Below are positions 25,159 through 33,388 of a DNA stretch of 59,079 bases, in pieces. The stretch comes from Granulicatella sp041433555 (GTDB lineage Bacteria; Bacillota; Bacilli; Lactobacillales; Aerococcaceae). Location of the stretch: the NCBI RefSeq assembly GCF_041433555.1, contig NZ_JAPWBR010000012.1:1-59079 (forward strand), read 5' to 3'. Each line of letters starts with the position of its first letter. Within the stretch, counting starts at the first letter, position 1. The notes beneath the pieces were generated by a model, which saw only the letters and a program-made list of their open reading frames with translations, was not told where the DNA came from and did not search any database. The position numbers and the translations under genes are program-made.

Positions 25159-26235
25159 ATGTCTTATATCAGCACCATTAAAATCGCACTGATTTTATTT
25201 CCTATTTTAGCGTTTGTCATTACCATTCCGTACATGATTGCAAACTATCGAAAATACGGTTCGGTGAATAAATTGCGCACGGTTATTTTTTATTCATTTA
25301 TCTTATATTTACTGGCGGCATATTCATTAGTGAACTTGCCACTTCCTGATCCAGAGACCGTTCATACGACGTACACAGACAAGTTAAACCTTGTTCCGTT
25401 TTCATTTGTGGCGGATTTCTTCAACGATAGCCCGTTTGTACTGACGGACCCGTCGACATGGATTGATTCGATGAAATATCCATCGTTCTACATTCCAGCA
25501 TTCAATGTATTGATGCTCGTACCTTTCGGGGTGTACATGCGTTATTATTTCAAATGCAGCTTCAAGAAGACGATTTTATTAACAGCGTTACTCAGCTTAT
25601 TCTTCGAGCTCACGCAATTATCTGGATTGTACTTTATTTATCCTGGACCTTACCGCCTATGCGACATCGATGATATTATTCAAAATACGGCGGGTGGCGC
25701 ACTTGGGTACTTCATTGGCCAGCTTGCGGTTTGGGTTCTTCCTTCAAGAGACGCCATAGATGAGAAATCCTTTGAGGAGGGTACTCACGTATCGAGCATT
25801 CGCGTCATGTTGTCGCTCCTCATTGACGCAGCGATTGTCTACGTACCGTATAGCTTCTTGAATACAACTGTTCCAGTTTCTGTATTGTTTGCATTGTATT
25901 TTGCCTTGGTACCACTCTTTAATGGAAAAACACTCGGAAGCGCCTTGCTCAAATTCGGAGTAGAGTTCAAAGACAACAAAGCCTTTCGTACAGTACTCAG
26001 AGGTATCCTCATCACAGCGTACTTCAACTGGATTCCGCTAGGATTACTCACACTCATGGATGTCTTTAACTTTGAAGCAGAAACACCAGAATTCCTCGTA
26101 TTATTTGCAGGAACCTTACTCGTATTCGTATTGTACTTCTTAATCATCCTTATCGTGACGCTCTTCAATCGTCGTTTCTTATTCGACCGATTAACAGGGG
26201 CAGAGTACCAAAGCACAATTGATAGAAAAGCATAA
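25159..26235 (+). CDS. VanZ-family membrane protein with RDD domain
   Basis: 358 aa from ATG at 25159 (MSYISTIKIAL). Residues ~30-210 are VanZ-like: several helices with NLVPF (in KLNLVPFSF), the N-V-L-M-L-V-P-F-G segment, FELTQL and DIDDIIQNTAGGALGY, all typical. Residues ~225-355 form an RDD-type region (LIDAAIVYVPYSF, LGSALLKFGV) with further helices. VanZ of enterococci gives low teicoplanin resistance; for VanZ-RDD proteins a cell-envelope role is assumed but not established. Own promoter and terminator. Confidence 0.85.
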   Translation: MSYISTIKIALILFPILAFVITIPYMIANYRKYGSVNKLRTVIFYSFILYLLAAYSLVNLPLPDPETVHTTYTDKLNLVPFSFVADFFNDSPFVLTDPSTWIDSMKYPSFYIPAFNVLMLVPFGVYMRYYFKCSFKKTILLTALLSLFFELTQLSGLYFIYPGPYRLCDIDDIIQNTAGGALGYFIGQLAVWVLPSRDAIDEKSFEEGTHVSSIRVMLSLLIDAAIVYVPYSFLNTTVPVSVLFALYFALVPLFNGKTLGSALLKFGVEFKDNKAFRTVLRGILITAYFNWIPLGLLTLMDVFNFEAETPEFLVLFAGTLLVFVLYFLIILIVTLFNRRFLFDRLTGAEYQSTIDRKA

Positions 26236-26265
26236 TCGTTTTTCTAAAATGAAATTAACATTTTT

Positions 26266-26295
26266 AGCATCCCATTTATTGGGGTGCTTTTTTTG
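26266..26295 (+). terminator. Terminator of the VanZ-family gene
   Basis: AGCATCCC-atttatt-GGGGTGCT plus T run. Confidence 0.88.
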
Positions 26296-26341
26296 TGTAG
26301 AGAATTGAGGTCAGTTGACACGGCCGTTGGAGCAACGCGAC

Positions 26342-26518
26342 TTACGGATGTGGCTGCGACGGGCGAAGCCCTAGCCAGGGGGTGTTGGTGCTTTAGCAAC
26401 TTACAGCCATGGGTGCGAAGGGCGAAGGCCTAGCAAGGGGATGTTGCTACTTTAGTAGCTTACAGCCCAGGCTTCGCTGGTTGAAGCCCTAGCCTCAAAA
26501 TGTTAATATCATTTTTTC
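26342..26518 (+). repeat. Three tandem 59-bp GC-rich repeats with internal hairpins
   Basis: Units start at 26342, 26401 and 26460. Units 1 and 2 differ at 13 of 59 positions; unit 3 keeps the first half and degenerates. Each full unit has GGGCGAAG.CCTAGC and a hairpin with a TTTA loop (GCTAC-TTTA-GTAGC in unit 2, TGC-TTTA-GCA in unit 1). A partial unit may precede at ~26320. Much richer in GC than the flanks. No gene seen in 26296-26630. Confidence 0.8.
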
Positions 26519-26630
26519 GATATTATTTTAAATCGAATTAATACTCGTCGCTACTTAATAGTAATGATTAGCTTTTTATGTAGATAAAGATTATACTTAA
26601 CCTATCCACAAGTGAAAGTGAGGAATTAAT

Positions 26631-27239
26631 ATGGAAAATTTAGTAGTATCTATTTTCAAAACAGAAAGTGAAGCTTATCAGGCATTTGCTGAGTTGAAAA
26701 CATTCAAGCAAACTGAGAAAACAAAAGTCGCTCAAATTGCTGTTATCAAAAATGAAGGCGGTCATATTACTGATAAAGATCGTTTTGATTTTGAAGATTC
26801 TGCAAATGATGGTGCTTTAAAAGGCGGCCTAATCGGTGCGTTTGTCGGACTGCTAGCGGGACCATTAGGTGTATTATTTGGTTACGGAATTGGAAGTCTA
26901 TACGGATTAGCCGGAGGCGATACTGTTGAAGCTGTCCAAGAAGGTTTAATCGACCAAGTTTCTCAAAAATTAGTTAGTGGTGAAACTGCTCTTGTTGCTT
27001 TAGTTCAAGAAGATGATGAGCAAGTATTAAATGCTTATTTTAATAAATACGACACACAAATTTTACGTTGGAATGTTGTATCAGTAGTAGAAGAAATTGA
27101 AGCTGCTGCAAAAGTTCAAGCTGATCTTTATAATAAGGCTCGCGCTCAAATGAAAGCAGAACGTAAAGAGGCTCGTAAAGAAAAAATCGAAGAATTCAAA
27201 AATAATATTAAAGCTAAATTCGAAAATTTAAAATTATAA
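26631..27239 (+). CDS. DUF1269-like glycine-zipper protein
   Basis: 202 aa. N-terminal domain (VVSIFKTESEAYQAFAELK, then VAQIAVIKNEGGHI) and a Gly-rich hydrophobic stretch (LKGGLIGAFVGLLAGPLGVL, then FGYGIGSLYG) match DUF1269-type proteins. The C-terminal ~50 residues are highly charged helical (KAERKEARKEKIEEFK). Function unknown; relatives are linked to membrane or stress physiology. GTGAGGAAT precedes the ATG. A terminator follows. Confidence 0.75.
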   Translation: MENLVVSIFKTESEAYQAFAELKTFKQTEKTKVAQIAVIKNEGGHITDKDRFDFEDSANDGALKGGLIGAFVGLLAGPLGVLFGYGIGSLYGLAGGDTVEAVQEGLIDQVSQKLVSGETALVALVQEDDEQVLNAYFNKYDTQILRWNVVSVVEEIEAAAKVQADLYNKARAQMKAERKEARKEKIEEFKNNIKAKFENLKL

Positions 27240-27247
27240 TTAAATTT

Positions 27248-27284
27248 GATCTCAGCACTCTGTATTTACAGGGTGCTTTTTTGT
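27248..27284 (+). terminator. Terminator after DUF1269 gene (repeat copy B)
   Basis: Same hairpin as at 25049 (GCACTCTGT-attt-ACAGGGTGC) and the same flanks. Confidence 0.85.
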
Positions 27285-27383
27285 TGTAGAAATGGAGAGC
27301 ATAGAAAAAGGAATTAAGTAAACATTGTACTTAATTCCTTTGTAAATGAATCTATTAAGTATTCGATTAAAACATATTTCTTA

Positions 27384-27647
27384 CTATAAAGAGGTTAGGA
27401 AAGTAAGTCCGCCCAAAATGACTCCAGCTGCATTAGGGAAAATAAGTATCCAGTCTTTTTTTGGTTCTTTAGTCCAACCGTAAATAACCCAGATTAGACA
27501 AGAAACGGCAGCAAAAAGCGGCTGGAAAGGTTGACCTTTACTTCCTTGTAGGTTTGCGATAATTTGTGGAATATAAGCAATAAATACAAGGAAACCGATA
27601 AAAGCTCCAATAGATCCAACAAAACGGTTAATCTTTTGTTTTGACAT
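27384..27647 (-). CDS. SemiSWEET-type sugar transporter
   Basis: 87 aa with three membrane helices and the PQ-loop motif YIPQIIANL in the first, then LFAAVSCLIWVIYG and IFPNAAGVILGGLTFL, the exact size and layout of bacterial SemiSWEETs, which dimerise to carry sugars by facilitated diffusion. GGAGG precedes the ATG. Single gene; substrate not predictable. Confidence 0.9.
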   Translation of the reverse strand: MSKQKINRFVGSIGAFIGFLVFIAYIPQIIANLQGSKGQPFQPLFAAVSCLIWVIYGWTKEPKKDWILIFPNAAGVILGGLTFLTSL

Positions 27648-27811
27648 ATGTTTCCTCCAAAAAAGTTAATACGGATATACTAACACATATTCTTTATTTT
27701 ATAAACATATATTGATTTTAAGAGTCATTTTTAAAGATTTCTTAATCAGTAAAGAATAGATTAAATTACAGACGGATTGGATAGAAAAGCGAGAATAAAA
27801 TGCGGATATGG

Positions 27812-27817
27812 TATAAT
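27812..27817 (+). promoter_or_regulatory. -10 box for the 27853-29001 gene group
   Basis: TATAAT in the context TATGGTATAATG; no strong -35. Confidence 0.5.
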
Positions 27818-27852
27818 GAAGTCACAAGTATTTCATTAGAGGAAGTGGCCAG

Positions 27853-28194
27853 ATGAAAATTATTGTCGATCGCAATTCGGTTTGTGCCGGAGATGATGTA
27901 TACAATCATGAGATGACATTCGAGGTGCCAGAGAGCTTAACCGTAGCCGAATTCTTTGACTTGGTGGAGAGTCATGGATTCTTAGCAGCGATTGTAGGAA
28001 ATGATGTAGCGTGGGGGCTTCAAAATCGCACGGGTAAAATCGGAGAGTATTTTACAAAAACAGGAGAAGTCACTCATCCAGAAGTGAGCATTAAAGATAA
28101 AATGGACGAAGCAGGCGGAGACCCTCATTTCTTCGTGCGCTATTATAGCAATCCCGAATGGGCAAGAGAAATCAGCAACGGAGGACAAGCATGA
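27853..28194 (+). CDS. Hypothetical protein, 113 aa
   Basis: Not recognised. Acidic, soluble, with β-rich start (MKIIVDRNSVCAGDDVYNHE), an FFDLVESHGFLAAIVGNDVAWGL-like segment and PHFFVRYYSNPEWA near the end. Its stop overlaps the next start (ATGA at 28191), so the two small proteins are translationally coupled and probably act together. Confidence 0.75.
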   Translation: MKIIVDRNSVCAGDDVYNHEMTFEVPESLTVAEFFDLVESHGFLAAIVGNDVAWGLQNRTGKIGEYFTKTGEVTHPEVSIKDKMDEAGGDPHFFVRYYSNPEWAREISNGGQA

Positions 28195-28598
28195 ACCGTG
28201 AAGAATTTTTAAATAGAATCAATAAAGAAGGTTTTTCGTTTGTTATCGATATGACACGCTGCGGATTTTCAGACTGTAAGTCACTCGTGCGCAGTAGCAG
28301 ACTTTCCGAGGAACAGCTCTACCAGATGTTTGTGGAATTTTGTGAGGAGCTTGAGAACTGTCTCAAGGAAGCAGGGGACGAGCGTCGCATGCTGTTTAAT
28401 AAATATCCCGTAAGCCCAGTTCATGATAAATATAAAACTAAGTTCGATGCGATTTCTCCAAACGGACGCGAATTCCGCTTCGATTTTGTATTTCGCAATG
28501 ACAATCATCTGAAAGTGTACCATCTATTCGAAACGATAAATGGACGTAAGAAGGTTACATGGAAGGATATTCTTTGGGAAATTGTAGATGTATTATAA
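28191..28598 (+). CDS. Hypothetical protein, 135 aa
   Basis: Not recognised. Start ATG at 28191 (MNREEFLNRINKEGFSF) inside the end of the previous gene, with GGAGGAC upstream. Helical N-terminal half with Cys-containing TRCGFSDCKS; basic C-terminal half (YKTKFDAISPNGREFRFDF, GRKKVTWKDILWEI). No signal or membrane segment. Confidence 0.7.
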   Translation: MNREEFLNRINKEGFSFVIDMTRCGFSDCKSLVRSSRLSEEQLYQMFVEFCEELENCLKEAGDERRMLFNKYPVSPVHDKYKTKFDAISPNGREFRFDFVFRNDNHLKVYHLFETINGRKKVTWKDILWEIVDVL

Positions 28599-28629
28599 CT
28601 AGAAAGTTCAACGAGATGGGGGATTGGAT

Positions 28630-29001
28630 ATGGAAATGGAAAACGAAACAACCGCACTCAAATGGGTCTTCTACCGAGAAGTGGATGTCCCACGCGATAT
28701 CGAAGAAATTCTTGTGACAGGAGAGGTGGCAGACCGCGCCTTCAAAACGGTACGAGACGTAGCGGTATTCACGAATAAACGCTTGATTGTCAAAGACGTC
28801 CATGGACTAACAGGAACGAAAGTAGAAATGTATTCCTTACCGTATAGCGCAGTAAATATGTGGTCTACAGAAAACGCAGGCATCCTCGATTACACGGCAG
28901 AAGTGGAATTGTGGACAAGAGCAGGCCATATTAAAATTGAATTGAAACGCGGCATCAATATCCGCGAGTTCGAACGCTTATTAGCTGAATATATTTTATA
29001 A
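28630..29001 (+). CDS. Bacterial PH-domain protein (bPH_2/DUF1696-like)
   Basis: 123 aa from ATG at 28630, 7 nt after GGGGGA; TTG at 28624 is possible but close to that site. The pattern EEILVTGEVADRAFKTVRDV, then AVFTNKRLIVKDVHGLTG and TKVEMYSLPYSAVNMWSTE, with a final helix (REFERLLAEYIL), is that of bacterial pleckstrin-homology domains (YvbH/YxxD type). Role unknown. Probably cotranscribed with the two genes upstream; terminator directly after. Confidence 0.82.
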   Translation: MEMENETTALKWVFYREVDVPRDIEEILVTGEVADRAFKTVRDVAVFTNKRLIVKDVHGLTGTKVEMYSLPYSAVNMWSTENAGILDYTAEVELWTRAGHIKIELKRGINIREFERLLAEYIL

Positions 29002-29008
29002 AGAAAAA

Positions 29009-29037
29009 AGAGCCACTACAATTTGTAGCGGCTCTTA
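29009..29037. terminator. Terminator between convergent PH-domain and csbD genes
   Basis: AGAGCCACTAC-aattt-GTAGCGGCTCT with A-rich left and T-rich right flanks. Confidence 0.88.
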
Positions 29038-29051
29038 TTTGTTAGGCTCTA

Positions 29052-29246
29052 TTATTTGTTGAAAGAATTTTTAATTCCTTCTACTGCGCCTTCAACGCCT
29101 TCTTTAACGTTTTCGATAACTTCTTTGGCTTTACCTAAACCTTTTTCTACTGCACCTTCTGTTTCAGTGCTTTTATCACCAGTAACTTTTCCTAATAATT
29201 CTTTTGCAGCACCTGTTGCTTGTTGTAATTGTTTTTCTAATGACAT
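29052..29246 (-). CDS. CsbD family small protein
   Basis: 64 aa. QLQQATGAAKELLGKVTGDK and the GAVEKGLGKAKE repeat match CsbD, a small, charged, amphipathic helical protein induced by general stress in Bacillus; its action is unknown. AAGGAGG site. Promoter at 29277-29304. Confidence 0.85.
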   Translation of the reverse strand: MSLEKQLQQATGAAKELLGKVTGDKSTETEGAVEKGLGKAKEVIENVKEGVEGAVEGIKNSFNK

Positions 29247-29276
29247 AAGAAGACCTCCTTTTTATTGGTTTGCCCA

Positions 29277-29304
29277 ATTGTAGCACTAAATAATTCGTTT
29301 ACAA
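29277..29304 (-). promoter_or_regulatory. csbD promoter
   Basis: On the minus strand TTGTAA, 16-nt spacer, TACAAT. Confidence 0.6.
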
Positions 29305-29401
29305 AAGTTTCTGCTTGAGAAAGGTTTCATAAGCAGATGTTTCAAAGAGAATGGACGTGTCATGTTAAAATAATTCTAAAGAGACTCAAGGAGGATACCA
29401 T

Positions 29402-30193
29402 ATGACAGAATATCAATTACCACGCGTTTGGAGCGCAGCCGATAGCAACCAAGGGAAATTCTCAGGAATTAACCGTCCAACAGCAGGAGCTCGTTTTGAA
29501 CAAAAGTTACCTGTCGGAGAAACAGATTTACAAGTGTATTCGCTTGGCACACCAAACGGCATTAAAGTGACGATTATGCTGGAGGAATTACTCGAAGCAG
29601 GCGTCGACAAGGCAGCCTACGACTTATTCAAGATTTCAATTATGGATGGGGACCAATTCGGCAGCGACTTTGTAGCGATTAACCCGAATTCGAAGATTCC
29701 AGCACTCTTAGACCGCTCAGGAGATGAACCGATTCGCGTCTTTGAGTCAGCGAATATCTTGCTTTATTTAGCAGAAAAATTCGGAAAATTCCTTCCAGAA
29801 GACACTGCTAAACGTACAGAAGTCCTAAACTGGCTCTTCTGGCAAACAGGAGCGGCACCTTTCTTAGGAGGCGGATTTGGACACTTTTTCAACTACGCAC
29901 CAGAGAAAATCGAGTATGCCATTAACCGTTTCACTATGGAAGCGAAACGCCAATTAGACTTACTGGATAAAGAATTAGCCAAACGCCCATATATCGCAGG
30001 AGACGAATACACGATTGCTGATATCGCCATCTGGTCATGGTATGGCCGACTCGTTCAAGGCTACTTGTATCAAAATTCTGCAGAGTTCCTTGATGCGCAA
30101 AGCTACAAGCATTTAAACGAATGGGCAGACAGAATTGCCAAACGTCCCGCTGTACAAAAGGGAGTAGAAGCGGAGTATAAATCAATTAAATAA
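29402..30193 (+). CDS. yghU: YghU-like glutathione S-transferase family disulfide reductase
   Basis: 263 aa. YQLPRVW start, SLGTPNGIKVTIMLEELLEAG, the INPNSKIPAL thioredoxin-fold cis-Pro motif, ESANILLYLAEKFG and WLFWQTGAAPFLGGGFGHF match the Nu-class GST YghU (disulfide-bond oxidoreductase acting with two glutathiones). The egtUA gene starts 12 nt downstream, so it likely shares a transcript with the ergothioneine importer, tying it to low-molecular-weight thiol metabolism. AAGGAGG upstream. Confidence 0.88.
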   Translation: MTEYQLPRVWSAADSNQGKFSGINRPTAGARFEQKLPVGETDLQVYSLGTPNGIKVTIMLEELLEAGVDKAAYDLFKISIMDGDQFGSDFVAINPNSKIPALLDRSGDEPIRVFESANILLYLAEKFGKFLPEDTAKRTEVLNWLFWQTGAAPFLGGGFGHFFNYAPEKIEYAINRFTMEAKRQLDLLDKELAKRPYIAGDEYTIADIAIWSWYGRLVQGYLYQNSAEFLDAQSYKHLNEWADRIAKRPAVQKGVEAEYKSIK

Positions 30194-30205
30194 AGAAGGG
30201 TTAGT

Positions 30206-30937
30206 ATGATTGAATATAAAAACGTCGCCTTGCGTTATGATGAAAAGCTCGTTTTAAAAGACGTGAACCTTACGATTAACGACGGCGAATTTATGGTGTT
30301 AGTTGGGCCATCTGGTTCTGGGAAGACAACCATGTTAAAGATGATTAATCAGTTAATTGAACCGACTGATGGAAATATTTATTTAAATGAAAAACGAATC
30401 AAGGAACATGACCAACGAAAATTACGCTTAGAGACAGGCTATGTTCTTCAACAAATCGCGTTGTTCCCGAACTTAACGGTGGCGGAAAATATCGCGCTTA
30501 TCCCTGAGATGAAAGGTTGGAAGAAGGAGCAAATCGCCGCGAAAACAAAGGAATTACTCGAGAAGGTAGGCCTTCCAGCAGAAGATTATGCCAAACGACT
30601 TCCAAGCGAACTCTCTGGTGGGGAACAACAACGTGTTGGGATTATCAGAGCCATTATTGCAGAACCGATGACACTTCTGATGGACGAACCGTTTTCGGCC
30701 TTAGATGCCATCTCTCGTAAGCAACTACAAGAACTCACGAAAGCATTGCACCGAGAGTTCAAGATGACGACGATTTTCGTCACGCACGATACGGATGAAG
30801 CATTGAAGTTGGCCGACCGTATTGCGGTCTTAAAAGACGGAGCCATTGAGCAAGTCGCAAGTCCTGAAGAAATCTTAGAGCATCCTGCAACGGAATTTGT
30901 CCAAGAATTGTTCAAAGGAGGTGCCGTTCATGCATAA
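30206..30937 (+). CDS. egtUA: Ergothioneine ABC importer, ATP-binding subunit
   Basis: 243 aa. Walker A GPSGSGKTT, Q-loop region YVLQQIALFPNLTV, signature LSGGEQQR, Walker B LLMDEPF and H-loop THDTDEAL. It matches the pneumococcal EgtUA/OpuCA-type ATPase closely from memory and lacks the CBS pair found in some osmolyte transporters. Its 3' end overlaps the permease gene by 8 nt. Energises uptake of ergothioneine, a thione antioxidant. Confidence 0.85.
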   Translation: MIEYKNVALRYDEKLVLKDVNLTINDGEFMVLVGPSGSGKTTMLKMINQLIEPTDGNIYLNEKRIKEHDQRKLRLETGYVLQQIALFPNLTVAENIALIPEMKGWKKEQIAAKTKELLEKVGLPAEDYAKRLPSELSGGEQQRVGIIRAIIAEPMTLLMDEPFSALDAISRKQLQELTKALHREFKMTTIFVTHDTDEALKLADRIAVLKDGAIEQVASPEEILEHPATEFVQELFKGGAVHA

Positions 30938-32447
30938 CTTGATAACGACCTTCCAAGACCGTTTTAGCGACTGGACAGTAGCGTTAGGACAACATTTACA
31001 ACTCTCGCTTTTAGCATTACTGATTTCAATTGTCGTGGTTGTACCTTTAGCCGTTGTATTAAGCTCACATAAGCGCTCTGCGGCATTTGTTCTTCAAGTG
31101 GCAGGAATTTTCCAAACAATCCCTTCATTGGCGCTATTAGGGCTCTTTATTCCATTTATGGGCATCGGAACGGTCCCAGCACTCACAACGCTTGTCATTT
31201 ACGCCTTATTCCCGATTTTACAAAATACGATTACGGGACTACAGGGCATTGACCCAAGCTTAGAAGAAGCGGGAGTTGCCTTTGGGATGACGAAGTGGGA
31301 ACGATTGAAGAAGTTTGAGATTCCAATCGCGATGCCTGTCATCATGTCTGGGGTGCGCACCTCAGCGGTATTTATTATCGGAACAGCCACTCTTGCAGCG
31401 TTAATTGGGGCAGGGGGACTCGGTTCTTTCATCCTTCTTGGAATTGACCGCAACAACGCCAGCTTGATTTTAATCGGGGCGATCTCTTCAGCCGTTCTCG
31501 CGATTGCGTTTAGTACATTGTTGAAATGGATGGAACATGCCAAATTAAAAACGATTTTTGCAACCTTTATCGTCCTATTTGCGGGACTCGGAGCGTCTTT
31601 CGTTTCAGGGATGATGCCTTCGATGGGGCAACAAACGCTGATCATCGCCGGTAAATTAGGACCTGAACCAGAGATCTTAGCGAATATGTATAAACTCTTA
31701 ATTGAGGAAAATACGAAGCTGAAAGTCGAAGTGAAACCAAACTTCGGGAAGACAACATTCTTGTATGAAGCCTTGAAGAATGGGGACATCGACATTTACC
31801 CAGAATTCACAGGAACGATTACGGAAAGCTTGTTGAAGCCTGCGCCAAAAGTGTCGCATGATCCAGAAGAAGTCTACGAATTGGCGAAAGAAGGCATCTT
31901 GAAGCAAGACAATTTGGCCTATTTGAAGCCGATGGAATACCAAAATACGTATGCCGTCGCGGTCCCAAGAGCGATTGCTGAAAAATACGGACTCAAGACC
32001 ATCTCTGACTTGAAGAAAGTCGAAGGGCAATTAAAAGCCGGATTCACGCTCGAATTCAACGACCGAGAAGATGGAAACCGCGGCCTTCAAAAGGTATACG
32101 GATTGAACCTCAACGTCGCAACAATGGAACCAAGCCTGCGCTACCAAGCGATTCAATCGGGGGACATTCAAATCACCGACGCGTATTCAACAGACGCAGA
32201 AATCACACGCTACGACCTTGTGGTGTTAGAAGACGACAAGCAGTTATTCCCACCTTACCAAGGCGCACCTTTAATGAAGGAAGCGTTGTTGAAACAACAT
32301 CCGGAATTGGAAGGCGTGCTTAATGTCTTAGCAGGAAAGATTACGGCGGAACAGATGAGTCGCATGAACTATGAAGTGGGAGTAGAGGGTAAGTCTGCTG
32401 AAACAGTTGCCCGTGAGTTCCTTCAAAGCCAAGGCTATCTTAAGTAG
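30930..32447 (+). CDS. egtU: Ergothioneine ABC importer, fused permease-binding protein
   Basis: 505 aa from ATG at 30930 with AAAGGAGG. Residues ~1-220 are an OpuCB-type permease (LSLLALLISIVVVVPLAVVL, GIFQTIPSLALLGLF, IGTATLAALIGAGGLGSF); after a last helix, residues ~235-505 are the extracellular binding domain (IAGKLGPEPEILANMYKLL, FGKTTFLYEALKNGDIDIYP, TGTITESLL, YSTDAEI). The sequence follows Streptococcus pneumoniae EgtUBC closely, formerly annotated as a glycine betaine (ProWX) system and later shown to be specific for ergothioneine. An osmolyte substrate is the alternative, less likely here. Confidence 0.87.
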   Translation: MHNLITTFQDRFSDWTVALGQHLQLSLLALLISIVVVVPLAVVLSSHKRSAAFVLQVAGIFQTIPSLALLGLFIPFMGIGTVPALTTLVIYALFPILQNTITGLQGIDPSLEEAGVAFGMTKWERLKKFEIPIAMPVIMSGVRTSAVFIIGTATLAALIGAGGLGSFILLGIDRNNASLILIGAISSAVLAIAFSTLLKWMEHAKLKTIFATFIVLFAGLGASFVSGMMPSMGQQTLIIAGKLGPEPEILANMYKLLIEENTKLKVEVKPNFGKTTFLYEALKNGDIDIYPEFTGTITESLLKPAPKVSHDPEEVYELAKEGILKQDNLAYLKPMEYQNTYAVAVPRAIAEKYGLKTISDLKKVEGQLKAGFTLEFNDREDGNRGLQKVYGLNLNVATMEPSLRYQAIQSGDIQITDAYSTDAEITRYDLVVLEDDKQLFPPYQGAPLMKEALLKQHPELEGVLNVLAGKITAEQMSRMNYEVGVEGKSAETVAREFLQSQGYLK

Positions 32448-32473
32448 GAAACAGTGTTTCCATAAAAATACTT

Positions 32474-32576
32474 TCGGACCTTTGGGTTGTTATAGTAAAG
32501 ATAACTGCTACACCGGGTTGAGACCTAAGGCTCACCCCGGTACAGTTATTATCGCCACTACGTAGATATCCAAATC
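32474..32576 (-). repeat. Branched inverted-repeat element, copy 4 (short, lacks P3)
   Basis: CCTTTGG..GTTATAG..GATAACTG at the left and CAGTTATTATC..ACTAC..CCAAA at the right form an imperfect closing stem around P2 (CCGGGTTGAG-acctaagg-CTCACCCCGG). The P2 sequence is that of copies 5-7, but hairpin P3 and the conserved internal loop are absent, so it is a deleted or minimal form. Located 26 nt after the egtU stop. Confidence 0.65.
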
Positions 32577-32625
32577 AGACTGTAGTATAATTTATATTAA
32601 TTAAATTAAAAGTAGAATTGAAGTG

Positions 32626-32659
32626 AAAAAGGAATCAAGCGGCTGCTTGATTCCTTTTT
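32626..32659. terminator. Bidirectional terminator between egtU and the lipoprotein array
   Basis: AAAAAGGAATCAAGC-ggct-GCTTGATTCCTTTTT. The same GGAATCAAG stem recurs in the terminator after mtlD. Confidence 0.9.
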
Positions 32660-32660
32660 C

Positions 32661-33374
32661 TTATTCTTGAACTTTTTGGAACTGAAGGACAATTGTTTCT
32701 GGAAGATTATAAATTTCGTCATTTCCACTGAGTGTTAACGTTAGAATATCATTTTCGATTGAATATGAATATGTGACAGGTTTGTCGCTGAGAACAGAAG
32801 TTGTTGCTCGTATGTCACCTGCAAAGAAAATTGGGGCAGTGAAAGTAATGGTTTTTGCTTGAGTGTCCACTTTCCCGTTTTTAATCGTTCCATCAAGGGT
32901 CTGCTTATCCTCTGAAAGACCACCGACTGCATCAGGGAATTTTTTGAAAAGAAGTTCAACATAGCTCTGATATCGTTTGAGTCCTTCTTCTTTTGAAATA
33001 TTTTGATTTTTAAACTCAGTATCATAGTATGCTTCAAAGCTAATATTCATATCATAGGCGCCATGATATTCAGCAGTATTACCATTAATCGTAATTTCAG
33101 AAGCAATCGTTGTTTTTTCAGCACCGATTAGCATAATTAGCAATCCGTCAAATTGATCTACCGGATTAGTGTATATTAGAATGCTTTCTAGACTGTCACG
33201 CAGATTATAAATCTTCCATTTTCCATCTAAAGAAACTTCCTGTTTGGCAGTTTCGGTTGTCGCTTCAGACTGTGCTACAGTAGTTTCTTCTTGTTTTCCG
33301 GTACAGCCTGCAAGAAGGAGTAGTGAAAGGAAAGCAACCCACAGTGTTAATTTTTTTGTTATTGATTGATACAT
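32661..33374 (-). CDS. Array lipoprotein 1 (single domain)
   Basis: 237 aa. Signal peptide with lipobox LLAGC24 (lipidated Cys), a Thr/Glu-rich linker, then one copy of the array domain: it begins LDGKWKIYNLRDSLES, has an I-x-GN-x-A-x-Y strand motif, a helical middle (SKEEGLKRYQSYVELLFKKF) and the C-terminal block NGKVDTQAKTITFTAP..PVTYSYSIENDILTLTLSG..LQFQKVQ. I recognise no named family; the β-rich pattern suggests a lipocalin-like barrel (inference). Last gene of a two-gene unit with the gene at 33389 (14-nt gap). AAAGGAG before the ATG. Confidence 0.8.
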   Translation of the reverse strand: MYQSITKKLTLWVAFLSLLLLAGCTGKQEETTVAQSEATTETAKQEVSLDGKWKIYNLRDSLESILIYTNPVDQFDGLLIMLIGAEKTTIASEITINGNTAEYHGAYDMNISFEAYYDTEFKNQNISKEEGLKRYQSYVELLFKKFPDAVGGLSEDKQTLDGTIKNGKVDTQAKTITFTAPIFFAGDIRATTSVLSDKPVTYSYSIENDILTLTLSGNDEIYNLPETIVLQFQKVQE

Positions 33375-33388
33375 GTGAAGGCTCCTTT

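Noticed and set aside
26342..26518. CRISPR array
   Set aside because: Units are contiguous 59-bp repeats without unique spacers between identical short repeats, and no cas gene is near.
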